Shown: in pieces, positions 16,173 to 22,720 of the stretch
How positions within the stretch are numbered: position 1 is the first letter of the stretch
How the letters are laid out: each line of letters starts with the position of its first letter
Assembly (NCBI GenBank): GCA_025938035.1
Contig: JAICQE010000046.1
Span: 1 to 24,450 of the forward strand
From: Vicinamibacteria bacterium
GTDB taxonomy: Bacteria > Acidobacteriota > Vicinamibacteria > Vicinamibacterales > UBA2999
Direction: 5' to 3'
DNA: 24,450 nucleotides
Translations under genes and position numbers: made by a program
The notes under the pieces: model-generated
What the model was told of the DNA's origin: nothing
Database searches by the model: none
The model's input: the letters and a program-made list of their open reading frames with translations, nothing else

Positions 16173-16217
16173 ACGTAGTGTCCGCCCGTAGACGTAGTGT
16201 CCGCCTTTAGTCGGACC
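16169..16217 (+). repeat. Duplicated GTAG-type REP-like element
   Basis: GTAGACGTAGTGTCCGCC occurs twice in a row (from 16169 and from 16188), and the second copy runs on into an imperfect hairpin GTCCGCC-TTTA-GTCGGAC (16199-16216). The first GTAG supplies the TAG stop of the cytochrome gene. The repeat ends 11 bases before the next start codon. Confidence 0.75.
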
Positions 16218-16227
16218 CGGAGCACTT

Positions 16228-16551
16228 ATGAACATGAAACTCGTCGCAGCTGTTGTGATCACCTTGGCGGTAGTCGCGCCGGTTCGCGCACACGAGGGCC
16301 ACACCCACAAGGTCCTTGGTACGGTCGCGAGCGTGCGGGCCAATCAGATCGAGGTCAAGGGCACCGACGGAAAGGTCCTCAGCATCGTCCTCGATGCGAA
16401 AACCGCGATCACGCGCGGCAAGGACAAGCTCGATGCCGCGGCGCTGAAGGTCGGCGAGCGCGTCTCGGTCGACTACACGCAGGCGAAAAACGCCAACACG
16501 GCGAAGACGATCAAGCTGGGAACGGCACCAGCACCGGCACCGAAGAAATAA
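16228..16551 (+). CDS. Secreted DUF5666-like protein
   Basis: A 107-aa periplasmic protein. The signal peptide spans residues 1-22 (cleavage near VRA) and is followed by HEGHTHK, a possible metal site. The domain pattern HKVLGTVASVRANQIEVKGTDGKVLSIVLDA, then VGERVSVDY, resembles the small beta-barrel domains called DUF5666. The end is Ala/Pro/Lys-rich. These domains are often found singly or repeated in secreted proteins of unknown role. Its place between a cytochrome and DUF6644-like membrane proteins, with a His cluster at the mature N-terminus, fits periplasmic metal binding. Confidence 0.75.
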   Translation: MNMKLVAAVVITLAVVAPVRAHEGHTHKVLGTVASVRANQIEVKGTDGKVLSIVLDAKTAITRGKDKLDAAALKVGERVSVDYTQAKNANTAKTIKLGTAPAPAPKK

Positions 16552-16558
16552 CGCGTCG

Positions 16559-17023
16559 ATGGCTGCCCTTTTCGTGTGGCTCGAGGGGACGCGCCTGGCC
16601 ATTACCGTGCGCGATTCCCTGACGCTGACCGGCGCGCTCAGCGCGGTTCATCTGGTCGGCTTCACCCTGACGACGGGCGGGGCGCTGGTTGCCAACCTGA
16701 ACCTGCTCGGTGTGCTCTTTCCTGGCCGCCCACCGATCGAGGTCACGCGGCCCGCAAGCCGCGGAATCGCCCTCGGCCTGACGATCAGCGCGCTGACGGG
16801 CCTCCTGCTCTTCGCGCCTCGCGCCACCGTGGCCAGCGTGAACGGGATCTTCCAGACGAAGATGCTGCTGCTGGTCGCGGCTGTGTTGTTCCACACCGTG
16901 GTGCATCAGCGAGTCGCGCGGGTGGCGACGTCATCTTCGATGCGCCGCGGCACTGCCGCCGTCGGCCTTCTCCTGTGGACCAGCCTGGCGCTCGCCGGCT
17001 GCGCTTACATCCTCTTGGAGTAG
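16559..17023 (+). CDS. DUF6644-like membrane protein, first of a tandem pair
   Basis: A 154-aa integral membrane protein with four predicted helices (about 22-50, 68-85, 98-115 and 128-150). The N-terminus FVWLEGTRLAITVRDSLTLTGALSAVHLVGFTL matches the start of the neighbouring protein (FEWLEATSLGVLVRES), so the two are paralogues. Conserved His in helix 1 and helix 3 (HTVVHQR) could hold haem, which would make this a membrane electron-transfer subunit; that is inference. It starts seven bases after the DUF5666-like gene and its TAG stop lies in the GTAG of a REP-like repeat. Confidence 0.72.
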   Translation: MAALFVWLEGTRLAITVRDSLTLTGALSAVHLVGFTLTTGGALVANLNLLGVLFPGRPPIEVTRPASRGIALGLTISALTGLLLFAPRATVASVNGIFQTKMLLLVAAVLFHTVVHQRVARVATSSSMRRGTAAVGLLLWTSLALAGCAYILLE

Positions 17024-17042
17024 GGCACCCGTTTGGGGTGTC
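17020..17042 (+). repeat. GTAG-headed imperfect hairpin between the two DUF6644-like genes
   Basis: GTAG (17020-17023), whose TAG is the stop of the first DUF6644-like gene, is followed by GGCACCC-GTTT-GGGGTGTC, an imperfect stem. It fills the 32-bp gap between the paralogues. Confidence 0.5.
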
Positions 17043-17055
17043 ACAGCAGAATGTG

Positions 17056-17550
17056 ATGACCTTGTATCAGATGTTCGAGTGGCTCGAGGCCACGTCTCTT
17101 GGCGTGCTGGTCCGCGAATCGGCGTGGGGATTTCCGATCCTCGTTGCATTCCACCTGATGGGCATCATGCTGTCGGTCGGCACCCTCGTCTGGTTCGATC
17201 TGCGGCTGCTCGGGGTGAGCATGACCGGCGTCCGCGCCTCGCTGATGTACCGCAGGCTGATGCCGTGGATGTTCACCGGCTTCGCGATCATGTTCATCTC
17301 CGGGTTCATGCTGCTCGCCGGGTTTGCCACCAACGCTTACGGCAACGTGTACTTCCGCATCAAAATCATCGCGATGGTGCTCGCCGCGGTGAATGCCTTC
17401 CTTTATCACCGCTTTACCGAGCGCCGGATCGTTCAGTGGGACGATGCCCCCGGGCCGCCGACGGCCGCGCGGATGGCCGGGCTCGTGTCGATTTCGGTCT
17501 GGATGACCGTCATCCTCGCGGGCCGGATGATGTCGTACACGATGTTTTGA
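17056..17550 (+). CDS. DUF6644-like membrane protein, second of a tandem pair
   Basis: A 164-aa four-helix membrane protein. The start MTLYQMFEWLEATSLGVLVRES is followed by a helix with FHLMGIMLSVGTLVWFDLRLLG, the typical DUF6644 opening with a conserved His and the WFDLRLLG turn. Later helices contain WMFTGFAIMFISGFMLL and FRIKIIAMVLAAVNAFLYHR, again with a His. An ATG at 17056, or a GTG one codon earlier, gives this length; reading further upstream in this frame overlaps the first paralogue out of frame and is spurious. It is the last gene of the divergent operon, with repeat DNA starting two bases after the stop. Function unknown; a role in membrane electron transfer is possible. Confidence 0.75.
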   Translation: MTLYQMFEWLEATSLGVLVRESAWGFPILVAFHLMGIMLSVGTLVWFDLRLLGVSMTGVRASLMYRRLMPWMFTGFAIMFISGFMLLAGFATNAYGNVYFRIKIIAMVLAAVNAFLYHRFTERRIVQWDDAPGPPTAARMAGLVSISVWMTVILAGRMMSYTMF

Positions 17551-17552
17551 AC

Positions 17553-17641
17553 ACGGCCGTTCACGCTTCCGGGTGCTCGGTTCCCGGTTCGTGTTCCTGG
17601 TTCGGTTCGGCGTCCGTTGTTCGGGGTTCGGGGTTCGGGAA
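17553..17641 (+). repeat. Degenerate GTTC-rich array, copy 3
   Basis: Starts ACGGCCGTTCAC like the copy at 5831 and continues with GGTTCCC, GGTTCGT, GGTTCGG and TTCGGGG units of roughly seven bases. It ends the long plus-strand operon. Confidence 0.75.
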
Positions 17642-17644
17642 CTT

Positions 17645-17680
17645 CTTCGCGGTCTTCGCAACCTTCGCGTCCTTCGCGGT
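17645..17680 (+). repeat. Nonamer tandem array (CTTCGCGGT)
   Basis: Four consecutive 9-bp units: CTTCGCGGT, CTTCGCAAC, CTTCGCGTC, CTTCGCGGT. It follows directly on the GTTC-rich array, so two repeat families of different period sit side by side in one 193-bp spacer. Confidence 0.8.
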
Positions 17681-17743
17681 TCCACGTCCGGCATCGGGCT
17701 AGTGGACGCGCCGGGGCCAGGTCGCGATAATCTCCCTCAGCAC

Positions 17744-18457
17744 ATGCGACGGACGGCTCTCCTGATCGCGGCTGTGGCGCTCTTTTCGGGCGCGATCGCG
17801 CTGCGGGCGCAGGCGCCGCGGCCGCGCATCTGGCAGGGCGTCTACACGTCCGCGCAGGCCGAACGCGGACGCGCCGCGTACACCACCAGCTGCCTCCGGT
17901 GCCACAACGCCGATCTGTCGGGCGACAGGGGCCCCGCGCTCAAGGGCGAGCGCTTCATGACGACGTGGGGTGGAGGTGGTCTCGACCGCCTGTTCGCGAA
18001 GGTTCGCGATACCATGCCGCCCTTCGCAACCAGCACCCTTGACGACAGGACCAAGCTCGATATCGTGACGTTCATCCTGCAGACCAACGGCTTCCCTCCG
18101 GCGGGGACTGAGCTCGCTGCCGCAGATCTCGAGTCGAGTCAGATCGTGGCGCAGAACGAGCAGCTGGCCGTGCAGAATTTCTCCCGTGTCCAGGTCGTGG
18201 GATGCGTGGCGCGCGGGGAGGCGAACGGCTGGGTGCTGACGGGCGCGTCCGAGCCGGCTCTCGCCACCGACAGCGCGCCGGCGTCCACGCCACCCGCGCG
18301 GGGCAGCGGACGCGTTGTGCTGATTAATGCCGGCCAGTTCGATGCGGCGGGGCAGATTGGGCAGAGGGTCGCGGCGCGCGGATTGTTGTATCGTGACGAC
18401 CGGGAAACGCTGGTAGCCCTTTCATCGCTCATACGGCTTGGTCCGTGCGAGAACTGA
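17744..18457 (+). CDS. Periplasmic monohaem cytochrome c with C-terminal extension
   Basis: A 237-aa secreted protein. Signal peptide: residues 1-23 (ending LRAQA). The cytochrome domain has CLRCH (C50, C53, H54) and a Met ligand in DTMPPF (M91), followed by KLDIVTFILQTNGFP, the usual last helix. The second half is a separate domain with VQVVGCVARGEANGWVLTGASEP, a pattern I recognise as recurring in secreted Acidobacteria proteins without known function. The ATG at 17744 is chosen because the signal peptide begins there; the frame is open upstream through repeat DNA. It is followed by two genes that seem to form a small secreted-protein operon. Confidence 0.83.
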   Translation: MRRTALLIAAVALFSGAIALRAQAPRPRIWQGVYTSAQAERGRAAYTTSCLRCHNADLSGDRGPALKGERFMTTWGGGGLDRLFAKVRDTMPPFATSTLDDRTKLDIVTFILQTNGFPPAGTELAAADLESSQIVAQNEQLAVQNFSRVQVVGCVARGEANGWVLTGASEPALATDSAPASTPPARGSGRVVLINAGQFDAAGQIGQRVAARGLLYRDDRETLVALSSLIRLGPCEN

Positions 18458-18481
18458 TGGTTCATGGCGGAGGCAACTTCG

Positions 18482-19252
18482 ATGCACGAGAGACGGCGTC
18501 ACACCAGGTGGAGCGGAGCAGCGCTGTATGCGGGGGCGCTCGGACTGTTCGTGTGCCTCGGGCTCGTCAACCTGAACGCCCAGCAGCCGGACTTCACCGG
18601 CGTATGGACGAACTACGTCGAGCCGGGGCAGGGACGGGGCGGCGGTGCCGCCACTGCCGGCGGCGGCCGCGGCGGCGCGGCCGACCTTCCGATGACCGCG
18701 GAAGGACGGCAGAAGGTCCAGGCCTACCAGGCGCTGATCAAGGGAACCGGCGACACCCCCGGCGGTTTCTGCCTCGGGACCGGCATGCCGGGGTCGATGC
18801 TTGGTTCGGGCGGCTATCCGATGGAAATCATCCAGCGGCCGAATCAGATCACGATCATCTATGAGGCGCACAACGAGGTCCGCCGCGTCTATCTTGGCGA
18901 TCGCATCGTTCCCGAAGCCGATCGCCTGCCGGGACGGAACGGCCATTCGACCGGCCGGTGGGAAGGCGACACGCTCGTCGTGGAGACGACCAACCTCGTG
19001 GAGCAGGCGGATCAGCGCTTCGCGCACAGCGACAAGGCGCGCATCGTCGAGCGCTACCGGATGACCAAAGGGGCCAAGGGTGAGCGCGTCCTCGTCGCCG
19101 AGATGACGTTGACCGACCCGGTCTTCTACACGAAGCCGGTGACGGCAGAGAAGCGATGGGCGGAGGTTCCGAACGGCCACCTGCTGCCGTACGAGTGCGC
19201 CGAGGAAGCGTGGAACATCCATCTCGAGAAGCTCGCGGAGAAGCGCAAGTAA
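18482..19252 (+). CDS. Secreted protein of the 'GRWEGDTLVVETTN' family, function unknown
   Basis: About 256 aa. The start at 18482 is preferred over the ATG at 18464 because GGAGG lies eight bases upstream of it and the signal peptide then begins MHERRRHTRWSG with a normal basic n-region and cleavage near LNAQ. A Gly/Ala-rich segment follows. The core has FCLGTGMPG, EIIQRPNQITIIYEAHNEVRRV and GHSTGRWEGDTLVVETTN. The last phrase marks a large family of exported proteins frequent in Acidobacteria and other soil bacteria, often beside cytochromes and DUF6152 genes, as here. The enzymatic role is unknown to me; a soluble beta-rich periplasmic fold is likely. Confidence 0.78.
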   Translation: MHERRRHTRWSGAALYAGALGLFVCLGLVNLNAQQPDFTGVWTNYVEPGQGRGGGAATAGGGRGGAADLPMTAEGRQKVQAYQALIKGTGDTPGGFCLGTGMPGSMLGSGGYPMEIIQRPNQITIIYEAHNEVRRVYLGDRIVPEADRLPGRNGHSTGRWEGDTLVVETTNLVEQADQRFAHSDKARIVERYRMTKGAKGERVLVAEMTLTDPVFYTKPVTAEKRWAEVPNGHLLPYECAEEAWNIHLEKLAEKRK

Positions 19253-19268
19253 CCGGAAGGATCACGTC

Positions 19269-19688
19269 ATGAAAACGTTACGTCTTTTCGCAACAACGGC
19301 GGCGCTGGCGGCCCTCTGTGCCGCCGCCGTCTCGGCTCATCACTCCGCGCAGCAGTTCGATTTCGGCCGCAGCGTGCCGATCAGCGGCGTCGTCAAGCGG
19401 TTCCAGTCGATCAATCCGCATATGCGCTTGGTGATCACAGTGACGGACGCGAAAGGCACGCGCGACATTTCGTTCGAAGGCCACAGCACGAACAACATGT
19501 ATCGAGCGGGCTATCGCGACGGCATGATCAAGGTCGGCGACAAGATCACGGTGTATGTGGCACCGCTGCGCGACGGTTCGGACGGTGGCTACGTCACGGC
19601 CGCGTCAACGGCGGACGGCCGGCGGTTCGGGCCCCGGTCACGCGCCGAGCAGGAAGCCGAGCGCGCGAAAGCGGAAGGCAAGCCGTAA
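19269..19688 (+). CDS. DUF6152-like secreted protein
   Basis: A 139-aa exported protein with a signal peptide (1-23) followed at once by HHSAQQFDF, the hallmark opening of DUF6152 proteins. SGVVKRFQSINPHMRLVITV matches the conserved NPH region and suggests a small OB-like beta-barrel. The C-terminus is charged (EQEAERAKAEGKP). The paired His at the mature N-terminus resemble an ATCUN-like or type-2 copper site, but no function is established. It starts 16 bases after the preceding gene, with GGAAGGA upstream, and closes the secreted-protein operon. Confidence 0.8.
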   Translation: MKTLRLFATTAALAALCAAAVSAHHSAQQFDFGRSVPISGVVKRFQSINPHMRLVITVTDAKGTRDISFEGHSTNNMYRAGYRDGMIKVGDKITVYVAPLRDGSDGGYVTAASTADGRRFGPRSRAEQEAERAKAEGKP

Positions 19689-19696
19689 CGGTCGCT

Positions 19697-19748
19697 GTGG
19701 CGCGAACCCTTCGGGTTCGCGAAGGCGAGCCTGAAAGGCTCGCCCCAC
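19697..19748 (+). repeat. 52-bp double hairpin, left copy
   Basis: Two hairpins in a row: GCGAACCC-TTC-GGGTTCGC and GGCGAGCCT-GAA-AGGCTCGCC, bounded by GTGG and CCAC. It lies nine bases after the DUF6152 stop and 29 bases before the dctQM stop, so it can terminate transcription from both sides. A near-identical copy in reverse orientation is at 23736-23786. Confidence 0.88.
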
Positions 19749-19777
19749 GAAGGCCGCGCCAGGCCTCGAGTGGTGGT

Positions 19778-21598
19778 TCAGCCCGTCCGCCCGAGCATCT
19801 GCAGGATGCCGAGCGTGAGCCACGGCACGTAGGTAATCAGCAGCACGCCGATCAGCAGAATCCCCAGCATCGGCAGCGTCGCCCACGTCACCTCGAGTAC
19901 CGGCTTCTTGAAGCGATATGACGCGAGCAGCAGGTTCAGTCCGAGCGGCGGGTGCAGATAGCCGAGTTCGAGGTTGGCGATGAAGATGACGCCGAGGTGA
20001 ACGTAGTTGATCCCGTACGCGTCCGCGAGCGGCAGCAGCAGCGGCACCACGACGACGATGGCGGAGAAGATGTCCATCACCGTGCCGACGAGCAGCAGGA
20101 AGCCGTTGAGGGCCAGCAGGAACGCCCACTTCGACTGGATGTGCGCCTGCGTCCACTCGATGAGCAGCGTCGGCACCTGGGCGTTCACGAGGTAGTTCGT
20201 CAGCCCGACGGCGATCGACAGGATGACGAGGACGCCGCCGATGAGCGCGACGCACTCGCCGGCGACGCGCACCACATCCTTGAACGTTGGCACGTCGCGG
20301 TGGACGAATCGCTGCACGATGAGCGCATACAGCGCGGCGACCGCCGCCGACTCGGACGTCGTCGCGTAGCCGCTGAAGAGCGCCCACAGCACCACGATCG
20401 GCAGCGCCATCTCCCACTTCGCGTCCCAGAGCGCCGCGCCCAGTTCCGTGAACCGGAAGGGATGCCTGGTGGCGTTCGTCTTGACCGCTTCGCGCACGCC
20501 GAGCGCCGCCAGGAGCCCGAGCATGAGCATCCCCGGCACGAACCCGCCGATGAACAGGTCCTCGATCGCGACGTTCTGCGCGACGATGGCGTAGAGGATC
20601 AGCGGGACGGACAGCGGGAAGAGCAACCCCAGCGAACCTGACGCCGTCAACAGTCCGATCGCGAAGCGCTCCCGGTAGCCCTCCTTGATGAGCGCCGGGA
20701 GCAGAAGTCCGCCGAGCGCAAGGATCGTGACGCCCGAGCCGCCGGTGAACAGTGTGAAGAACGCGCACAGCGTGGCCGCCGCCACGGCCGTTCCTCCCGG
20801 GGCCCACCCGAACATCGCGCGCAGCGCGCGCAGCAGGCGTGTCGGCGAGTTGCCCTCGGCCAGGAAGAATCCCGTCAGCGTGAAGAGCGGGATCGCCGCG
20901 AGGTTGGCCGCCGGCGACGTCAGCTCTTCGTAGGCCTTGATCAGCGGGACAATCGGCCGCGTTCCGTCGATGAAGAACGCCACCATGGCGATGCCGCCGA
21001 GCAGCGCGAAAATCGGCGTGCCCAGCACCCCGGCGATGAGGATTCCGACGATCCAGGGGAGGAGCGCCGCGCCCTCGAACCACTCGAAATTCCGCGCGGC
21101 CAGGTAGCCCAGCGGCACACCGGTCAGCGTGATGATGCGCCCCCACCAATGCGGGGTTGCCTTCCACGCCAGCCGGAGCGCGATCAGCGTGAAGGCGATC
21201 GGGAACGCGAGCGTCGAGACCCAGACCGGGATGTCGACGGCGACGATCGTTCCCGCCTCCCTTTCGCTCTGGACGAGCGCCAGGCCGCCAACCGCAAACA
21301 TCATCGCGATGGCGGCGCCGGCGAAGCCAGAGACGACGTGCGCGATGTTGATCGTGCCTTTGGGAAGGAATTCGCCGGTGGCCAGTGTCAGCAGCTTGCC
21401 TTCGCGGGCGCCGATGGCGGCGCCCAGCAGGCCGACCCAGAGCGTGAGGTTGAGCGTGAACGGCCCGGCGCCGGGAATGCCGCGCTGCAGCAGCTGGCGC
21501 ATCGCGATCTCCGCGAGCGGCAGCAGCATGATGCCGGCGAGGGCAAGAGTGGCGACGAGGTTTTCGAAACCTCTAGCCGCGGTGACGATGCGGCTCAA
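19778..21598 (-). CDS. dctQM: TRAP transporter fused small and large permease (DctQM)
   Basis: A 606-aa inner-membrane protein in which the four-helix DctQ part (about 1-165) is fused to the DctM permease. DctQ shows LALAGIMLLPLAEIAMRQLL, LWVGLLGAAIGAREGKLLTL and FPIAFTLIALRLAW. DctM shows GTPIFALLGGIAMVAF, AAIPLFTLTGFFLAEGNSP, FTGGSGVTILALGG, GLLFPLSVPLILYAI, LLLVGTVMDIFSAIVVVVP and LGVIFIANLELGYLHPPLGLNLL. The protein drives Na+- or H+-coupled uptake of a solute delivered by DctP. The first codon is a TTG with no clear ribosome site; no ATG or GTG fits the expected N-terminus. It ends the TRAP operon, 96 bp after dctP. The substrate is unknown. Confidence 0.9.
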   Translation of the reverse strand: MSRIVTAARGFENLVATLALAGIMLLPLAEIAMRQLLQRGIPGAGPFTLNLTLWVGLLGAAIGAREGKLLTLATGEFLPKGTINIAHVVSGFAGAAIAMMFAVGGLALVQSEREAGTIVAVDIPVWVSTLAFPIAFTLIALRLAWKATPHWWGRIITLTGVPLGYLAARNFEWFEGAALLPWIVGILIAGVLGTPIFALLGGIAMVAFFIDGTRPIVPLIKAYEELTSPAANLAAIPLFTLTGFFLAEGNSPTRLLRALRAMFGWAPGGTAVAAATLCAFFTLFTGGSGVTILALGGLLLPALIKEGYRERFAIGLLTASGSLGLLFPLSVPLILYAIVAQNVAIEDLFIGGFVPGMLMLGLLAALGVREAVKTNATRHPFRFTELGAALWDAKWEMALPIVVLWALFSGYATTSESAAVAALYALIVQRFVHRDVPTFKDVVRVAGECVALIGGVLVILSIAVGLTNYLVNAQVPTLLIEWTQAHIQSKWAFLLALNGFLLLVGTVMDIFSAIVVVVPLLLPLADAYGINYVHLGVIFIANLELGYLHPPLGLNLLLASYRFKKPVLEVTWATLPMLGILLIGVLLITYVPWLTLGILQMLGRTG

Positions 21599-21621
21599 AT
21601 CGGCGACTCGCGAAATTCACA

Positions 21622-21695
21622 ATGCAAAATGCAAAATGCAAACACGGTTGCGGGCAACTGTACTCGGTTTGCATTTTGAATTTTGCATCCTGCAT
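21622..21695. repeat. Inverted heptamer arrays between dctP and dctQM
   Basis: ATGCAAA three times (21622-21642) faces TTTGCAT, TTTGAAT, TTTGCAT and the variant CCTGCAT (21668-21695), separated by 25 bases. The arms can pair in the operon transcript as an imperfect stem of about 21 bp. It is the same heptamer family as at 3975-4010. Confidence 0.85.
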
Positions 21696-22708
21696 TACGG
21701 TTTTTTCGTCTTCCGATACGCGTCGCGCTCGCGGACGATGGCATCGTAGATGTCGGCCGGCACCAGCGTGCCGCGAATGGTCGCGACCAGACGGTCGGCC
21801 TCGGCGCGGAACGCCGCCAGCGCTTTGGCGTCGGGCGTATTGACCGTCAATCCGCGCGTCTTCATCGCGGCAATCGAATTGGTATCGAGCTGGACCGCCT
21901 CTCCCAGCAGCCGCTTCTCGGCGCTCTTCGCCGCGGCGGCAACGGCGGCTTTGTCCTCCGCCGACAGCTTGTTCCACGCGCTGTTGGTCATCACGAGCGC
22001 GCCAAAGAGCGGCGCGAAGTCGACGTCGAGCATGTATTTCGCGTCGCGGTGAACCTGCAGGAGCGAGGCGGCGTAGGGCGGCATCGGCGCGGCGTCGATC
22101 ATGCCGTTTGGCAGCTTGAGCTGGGCCGGGATGTCGCCGGAGTTGAGCGGCACAGGCCGGAAGCCATTCTGCTTGTACCACTGAACCATCCGATCGTCGC
22201 CCTGGGTCGTGAAGATCTTCGCGGTCTTGATGTCGGCCAAAGTGTTCAGCGGATTCTTCGAGAACAGCTGCACCCAGCCGGCGCTGCCCCAGGCCAGCAC
22301 CTTGAACCCGCGCGCCTCCATGCGCTTCTCCATCATCGGTCCCATTCGTTCGAGCACGTGCTTGGCTTCCGCGTCGGAGGCAAAGAGGAACGGAATCCCG
22401 AACACGCTGAACCCATCGTCTATCGACGACAGGCCGGGCAGCATCAGCAGGCCGCCCTGCAGCTGATCGACGCCGGGGCGCATCATGCGCAGCGTCGCCT
22501 CCTCGCTGCCCTGCGTGCCGCCGGCGTAGACGGTCAGCTTCACGCGGCCGGATGTCTTGGCCTCCCATTCGGCGCCCATGTCGAGCATCGCCTTGTGGTA
22601 CGACGAGTTGACCGGCGCGACAGTGGCAACCCTGACGGTCGTTTGTGCGGCCGCACCCGGCGCGACCAGCGCGAGGATGGCGAGCGAAAGCAGGCTGTGG
22701 CGGAACAT
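21695..22708 (-). CDS. dctP: TRAP transporter solute-binding protein (DctP family)
   Basis: A 337-aa periplasmic binding protein with a signal peptide (ending APGAAA) and the DctP pattern: TVRVATVAPVNSSYHKAMLDM, WEAKTSGRVKLTVYAGG, GSEEATLRMMRPGVDQLQGG, IPFLFASDAEA, and the hinge region PLNSGDIPAQLKLPNGMIDAAPMPP. The ATG at 22708 is preferred over the TTG at 22711 because GGAGG lies five bases before it. The usual ligand-salt-bridge arginine region is not clearly the canonical carboxylate-binding form, consistent with TatT-linked systems whose ligands may not be simple C4-dicarboxylates. It starts 12 bases after the TatT stop. Confidence 0.88.
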   Translation of the reverse strand: MFRHSLLSLAILALVAPGAAAQTTVRVATVAPVNSSYHKAMLDMGAEWEAKTSGRVKLTVYAGGTQGSEEATLRMMRPGVDQLQGGLLMLPGLSSIDDGFSVFGIPFLFASDAEAKHVLERMGPMMEKRMEARGFKVLAWGSAGWVQLFSKNPLNTLADIKTAKIFTTQGDDRMVQWYKQNGFRPVPLNSGDIPAQLKLPNGMIDAAPMPPYAASLLQVHRDAKYMLDVDFAPLFGALVMTNSAWNKLSAEDKAAVAAAAKSAEKRLLGEAVQLDTNSIAAMKTRGLTVNTPDAKALAAFRAEADRLVATIRGTLVPADIYDAIVRERDAYRKTKKP

Positions 22709-22720
22709 CAAAACCTCCGA

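Noticed and set aside
19638..21167. 509-residue minus-strand open frame overlapping dctQM in another frame
   Set aside because: Arg/Gly/Ala-rich translation without membrane segments, while the overlapping frame is a clear TRAP permease.
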